DNA from: CAZLPY01 sp964561525
Lineage (GTDB): Bacteria; Patescibacteriota; UBA1384; CAJBMM01
Length of the DNA stretch: 13,585 nucleotides
NCBI GenBank assembly: GCA_964561525.1
Contig: CAZLPY010000024.1
Span: 1 to 13,585, forward strand
Reading direction: 5' to 3'
In this document: positions 11,238 through 13,585 of the stretch, piece after piece
How the letters are laid out: every line of letters begins with the position of its first letter
How positions within the stretch are numbered: position 1 is the first letter of the stretch
Notes under the pieces: model-generated
Seen by the model: only the letters and a program-made list of their open reading frames with translations
Told to the model about the DNA's origin: nothing
The model's database searches: none
Translations under genes and position numbers: made by a program

Positions 11238-13143
11238 AGCCGAACACGCCGATAACCCGCAGTCTGCTCGGGTGTTTGATTTAGCGANNNNNNNNNNGGC
11301 GACTGGACAGATTTTTTATGCCACGCAGGACGATTATGATCCGAACGTCGGGGACTATAATCAATCAACCGATCTCAATTCAAACCTCGCTACTCATCAT
11401 TCCTTTCGTCTCACCAATCTTTTAGCAAACACCGGGTACCATTTTGAGATTTCGGTGGCGGACCAATCCGGAAATGCTTATCTCACCGATGACAATACGT
11501 TTTTAACCCCTACCGTACCGGTAAATACGGTCAGTCCTCCCGCGGCGACTGCTCCGGCGCCTACCCCAGCTCCAAGCTCGAACCAAACGCCGGGTACGAA
11601 CAGCTCGAAAGCATCAGGAACACTCCCAAGCGCAGACCGTACTAGCCCCCCGAACAACAGCGCTAGTACGCCAGGCGTATCCGGCAGCCTGCCTCAGGGT
11701 AGTCAACCTGGCCCAGCTGCTCCTTCGATTCCAAAGGAATCTATCCCTCCGAGTGTAGTGCTTACCACCACCCTGAACGGTAGTTACAAAACTGCCCCAA
11801 CCATCACTGGCCAGGCTAGCGACAATGATGCGATAGCTAACCTAGAGTATTCAACTGATGGTGGCACCAACTGGCTATTGGTTGATCAAAGCACCGGTGT
11901 ACACAGCAAAAAAGCGGATTTTTCGTTTACCCCCATACTGACAGAGGATGGCAATTACGTCATTCGGGCAAAAGCCACTGATCCGTCCGGCAATTACTCA
12001 ACCTCTGCCTCACTTATTTTAGTGATTGATCGGCTGCCACCGAAGATTGGTGGCAGTGTGGTGAGAGTTGGTAGCGCACCACTATTCTCATCTGGCACTG
12101 TTTCAGTGTCAGCGGTTGGGGTAGACCAAGCTATCACCGTTGATGCAATTGGCGGTCCGACTGCGGTGACACTTGTTTCAAAACGTTTGGATAGTTCAGG
12201 CCAAAATGGCACATTTGAGCTGCGAGCGTCTCCAGAAAGTGGCCTGTGGTCCGGCTTTATGAGTTTTTCACAAGCTGGCACATATACACTAAGCGCAGAA
12301 GCAGTAGATGGAGCCGGAAATCATAGCAGCAGCCCTCTTCAAGAAGTTAACGTGTTAGATCCAGGTCACATTACGAATGCTGCCAGTCAGCCGATATCGG
12401 GCAGTACGGTCACGCTTTACTATTATTCGCCTATCACCAGCACATGGGTGGTATGGGACGGCAGTCCTTATGGACAAGACAACCCTCAAGTCACCAGTAA
12501 GAAAGGTCAATTCAGTTATTTTGTTCCCCCTGGAACATATTATCTCAAAGTTGCCACGAAAGGGTATCGTACTACCTATACCAAAATTTTTACTACTACT
12601 TCGTACCAACCACTGGTGCCTCAAATTGCACTTAAGGCCGATTTTCAGTGGCACAAAGTGTCCTTTCATCTGCCTTGGCCAGTGCAGGCGGATATATCAA
12701 CCACTGCTACGGCGCAGCACTATTCCAGCGCGGCTTCGAATTTGATTGGACACGATCTACCACAATTTGCGCTGCCCAACTTGGACGGACGGATGGTGCA
12801 GCCACTAGATTTGCGGGGTAAGCCGACCGTTCTAACCTATACCGGAACCTGGTCGCCGTTTGCCAGCGAACAACTAGGCATACTTAACGAAGTGGCGAAA
12901 AACCCTGAGATTAATGTGTATCAGATAGCTCTCTTTGCAACTGAAGCTAAAACTGCCGCATACTTTTCAATCGCTGGCTACACCATGAACTGTCTTGTAG
13001 ATCATGACGGGGTGCTGCTTGATTCATTGCCTGCGCCAGCCTTACCAACCCACATTTTTATAAATCGCAAAGGTGCTATTAAACAGATTCAGTCCGGTGT
13101 ATTATCGAAGGAGCAAATCATGAATGAGCTCAGTCGGCTGTAG
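11200..13143 (+). CDS. Large secreted Ig/Fn3-like protein, C-terminal part with degenerate thioredoxin-like domain
   Basis: This is the continuation of the gene begun at 10764; 11200 is where the frame resumes, not a start codon, and it crosses the N gap. In order: an Fn3-like module (ATGQIFYATQDDY to YHFEISVADQSGNAYLTDD); a Pro/Ser/Thr-rich linker (about 11515-11750); an Ig-like module with YSTDGGTNWLLVDQ and YVIRAKATDPSGN (about 11755-12030); a second Ig-like module ending in LSAEAVDGAGNHSSS (about 12050-12350); a carboxypeptidase-regulatory-like domain (SGSTVTLYYYS, FVPPGTYYLKVATKGY); and from about 12730 a TlpA/AhpC-type thioredoxin-like domain (DLPQFALPNLDGR, GKPTVLTYTGTW, CLVDHDG, LPTHIFINRKG). 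Where TlpA proteins have WCxxC this protein has WSPFA (12850-12864), so it cannot be a normal thiol oxidoreductase. No C-terminal anchor is seen. Role inferred: adhesin or surface binding protein. Confidence 0.8.
   Translation, partial: GVFVLDRTTHQFKAEHADNPQSARVFDLAXXXXATGQIFYATQDDYDPNVGDYNQSTDLNSNLATHHSFRLTNLLANTGYHFEISVADQSGNAYLTDDNTFLTPTVPVNTVSPPAATAPAPTPAPSSNQTPGTNSSKASGTLPSADRTSPPNNSASTPGVSGSLPQGSQPGPAAPSIPKESIPPSVVLTTTLNGSYKTAPTITGQASDNDAIANLEYSTDGGTNWLLVDQSTGVHSKKADFSFTPILTEDGNYVIRAKATDPSGNYSTSASLILVIDRLPPKIGGSVVRVGSAPLFSSGTVSVSAVGVDQAITVDAIGGPTAVTLVSKRLDSSGQNGTFELRASPESGLWSGFMSFSQAGTYTLSAEAVDGAGNHSSSPLQEVNVLDPGHITNAASQPISGSTVTLYYYSPITSTWVVWDGSPYGQDNPQVTSKKGQFSYFVPPGTYYLKVATKGYRTTYTKIFTTTSYQPLVPQIALKADFQWHKVSFHLPWPVQADISTTATAQHYSSAASNLIGHDLPQFALPNLDGRMVQPLDLRGKPTVLTYTGTWSPFASEQLGILNEVAKNPEINVYQIALFATEAKTAAYFSIAGYTMNCLVDHDGVLLDSLPAPALPTHIFINRKGAIKQIQSGVLSKEQIMNELSRL
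11288..11297. other. Assembly gap (10 N) inside the secreted protein gene
   Basis: Ten unresolved bases join two contigs inside the Fn3-like module. The true gap length is unknown, so the apparent in-frame crossing may be chance. The upstream 70 bp (with TTHQF where Fn3 modules usually start with TTPP) may contain further base errors. Confidence 0.95.
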
Positions 13144-13170
13144 TTGTGATTAAGCCGAACAGGCGATTAT

Positions 13171-13177
13171 AAAGGGG
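13171..13177 (+). promoter_or_regulatory. Shine-Dalgarno fixing the TTG start of the terminal membrane protein
   Basis: AAAGGGG ends 6 nt before TTG 13184. The other candidate, GTG 13180, lies only 2 nt from it and opens a frame that stops at TGA about 90 bp later. Confidence 0.65.
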
Positions 13178-13183
13178 AAGTGC

Positions 13184-13585
13184 TTGTTACCATATACATT
13201 TATTGCTCAAAATGCTCATTTTGCTCTCGGATTACTGTCAGCGTTGGTCTGTTTTATGGCGGTGTGGCTATACTTTGACGCCTGGACAGTGCGCAAAGAA
13301 AAAAAAGAGTTGGCCAAATGGCTCGGATTTTTGCTCCTCTCTATATCATTCCTGCTTCATGCGACCGTTTTAGAGCAATCATTACTCGGTAACTCGTTAT
13401 TTGGTAAATTTTCAGATCAATTAACCGATGTTATTCGGCTGCTTGGCTACATCATCATTTGCTATGGACAGGTAATTGATCCACTTCAGCCCATTCCGAA
13501 GACAGAGGGCTTGCACGCGATGCAAAGCAGCAAAAGCAGCACGAAGCCCCACAAGTCCGATATCATGCTTTTCGCGCCGATGCTC
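13184..13585 (+). CDS. Multi-helix membrane protein (3' partial), family not identified
   Basis: An open frame of 134 codons from TTG 13184 runs off the right edge. The protein begins with LPYTFIAQNAHFALGLLSAL and has three hydrophobic helices (residues about 10-30, 44-64 and 83-101) separated by short charged loops (RKEKKELAK; the polar stretch GKFSDQLTD). A polar, Ser/Lys-rich segment follows the third helix (QSSKSSTKPHKSD) before the sequence is cut. A helical membrane input domain of this kind can precede sensor or transporter domains, but nothing downstream is visible. It starts 40 bp after the stop of the secreted protein gene and is likely in the same operon. The start codon is inferred from AAAGGGG 6 nt upstream. 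Confidence 0.7.
   Translation, partial: MLPYTFIAQNAHFALGLLSALVCFMAVWLYFDAWTVRKEKKELAKWLGFLLLSISFLLHATVLEQSLLGNSLFGKFSDQLTDVIRLLGYIIICYGQVIDPLQPIPKTEGLHAMQSSKSSTKPHKSDIMLFAPML

Overview
The window looks like a scaffold from a metagenome-assembled bacterial genome: it is moderately AT-rich, has a 10-N gap at 11288-11297, and carries many short, tightly packed genes, most of them for small membrane or exported proteins. The housekeeping end (probable dnaG tail, then rpoD) is normal bacterial. The style (very small genes, signal-anchored proteins of unknown function, degenerate M23-like proteins, DUF2061/DUF1003/YggT/DUF4287 proteins) suggests a Patescibacteria/CPR lineage, possibly Saccharibacteria, but no marker here proves this. 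TGA, TAA and TAG all end genes, so the code appears standard and not the UGA-glycine code of Gracilibacteria/Absconditabacteria.

Layout. (1) 1-2176, plus strand: end of a probable DNA primase gene, the primary sigma factor rpoD with a strong terminator, then a separately promoted gene for a membrane-anchored protein whose C-terminal domain is an RNA polymerase alpha-CTD homologue, closed by another strong terminator. (2) 2250-7023: an envelope block with three minus-strand signal-anchored proteins related to the M23/lysostaphin fold but with degraded active sites, a plus-strand DUF2061-DUF1003 pair, a YggT-like protein and a seven-helix membrane protein. (3) 7069-8670, minus: a PhnB-like VOC protein, a Doc-type Fic toxin with a small basic upstream partner, a MORN-like protein and a DUF4287 protein. 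(4) 8733-10621, minus: a three-gene operon (small helical protein, secreted Cys-containing protein, membrane-anchored NTF2-like protein) in which the secreted protein has an in-frame amber codon just after its signal peptide. (5) 10764-13585, plus: a large secreted multidomain protein (Ig/Fn3-like modules, Pro/Ser/Thr linker, degenerate thioredoxin-like C-terminus), broken by a probable homopolymer frameshift and the N gap, followed by the start of a membrane protein that runs off the window.

Two kinds of translation start can be read. Some genes have clear Shine-Dalgarno sequences. At least five others lack one and instead have a -10-like hexamer of form YANNNT exactly 6 nt before the ATG, with a -35-like hexamer 16-17 bp further up, so transcription would begin at the start codon (leaderless mRNA). 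The best examples are TTGACT-N17-CATACT-N6-ATG at 10729-10766 and TTGACT-N17-CATAGT-N6-ATG at 5764-5727. Nearly all leaderless candidates head envelope or secretion genes.

The observations most worth following are the membrane-tethered alpha-CTD protein beside rpoD, the leaderless promoter class, the amber-interrupted secreted protein, the secreted pseudo-thioredoxin protein, and the Doc-like toxin with an unfamiliar partner. No tRNA, rRNA, CRISPR array or insertion sequence was seen, and no gene-free stretch exceeds 300 bases.
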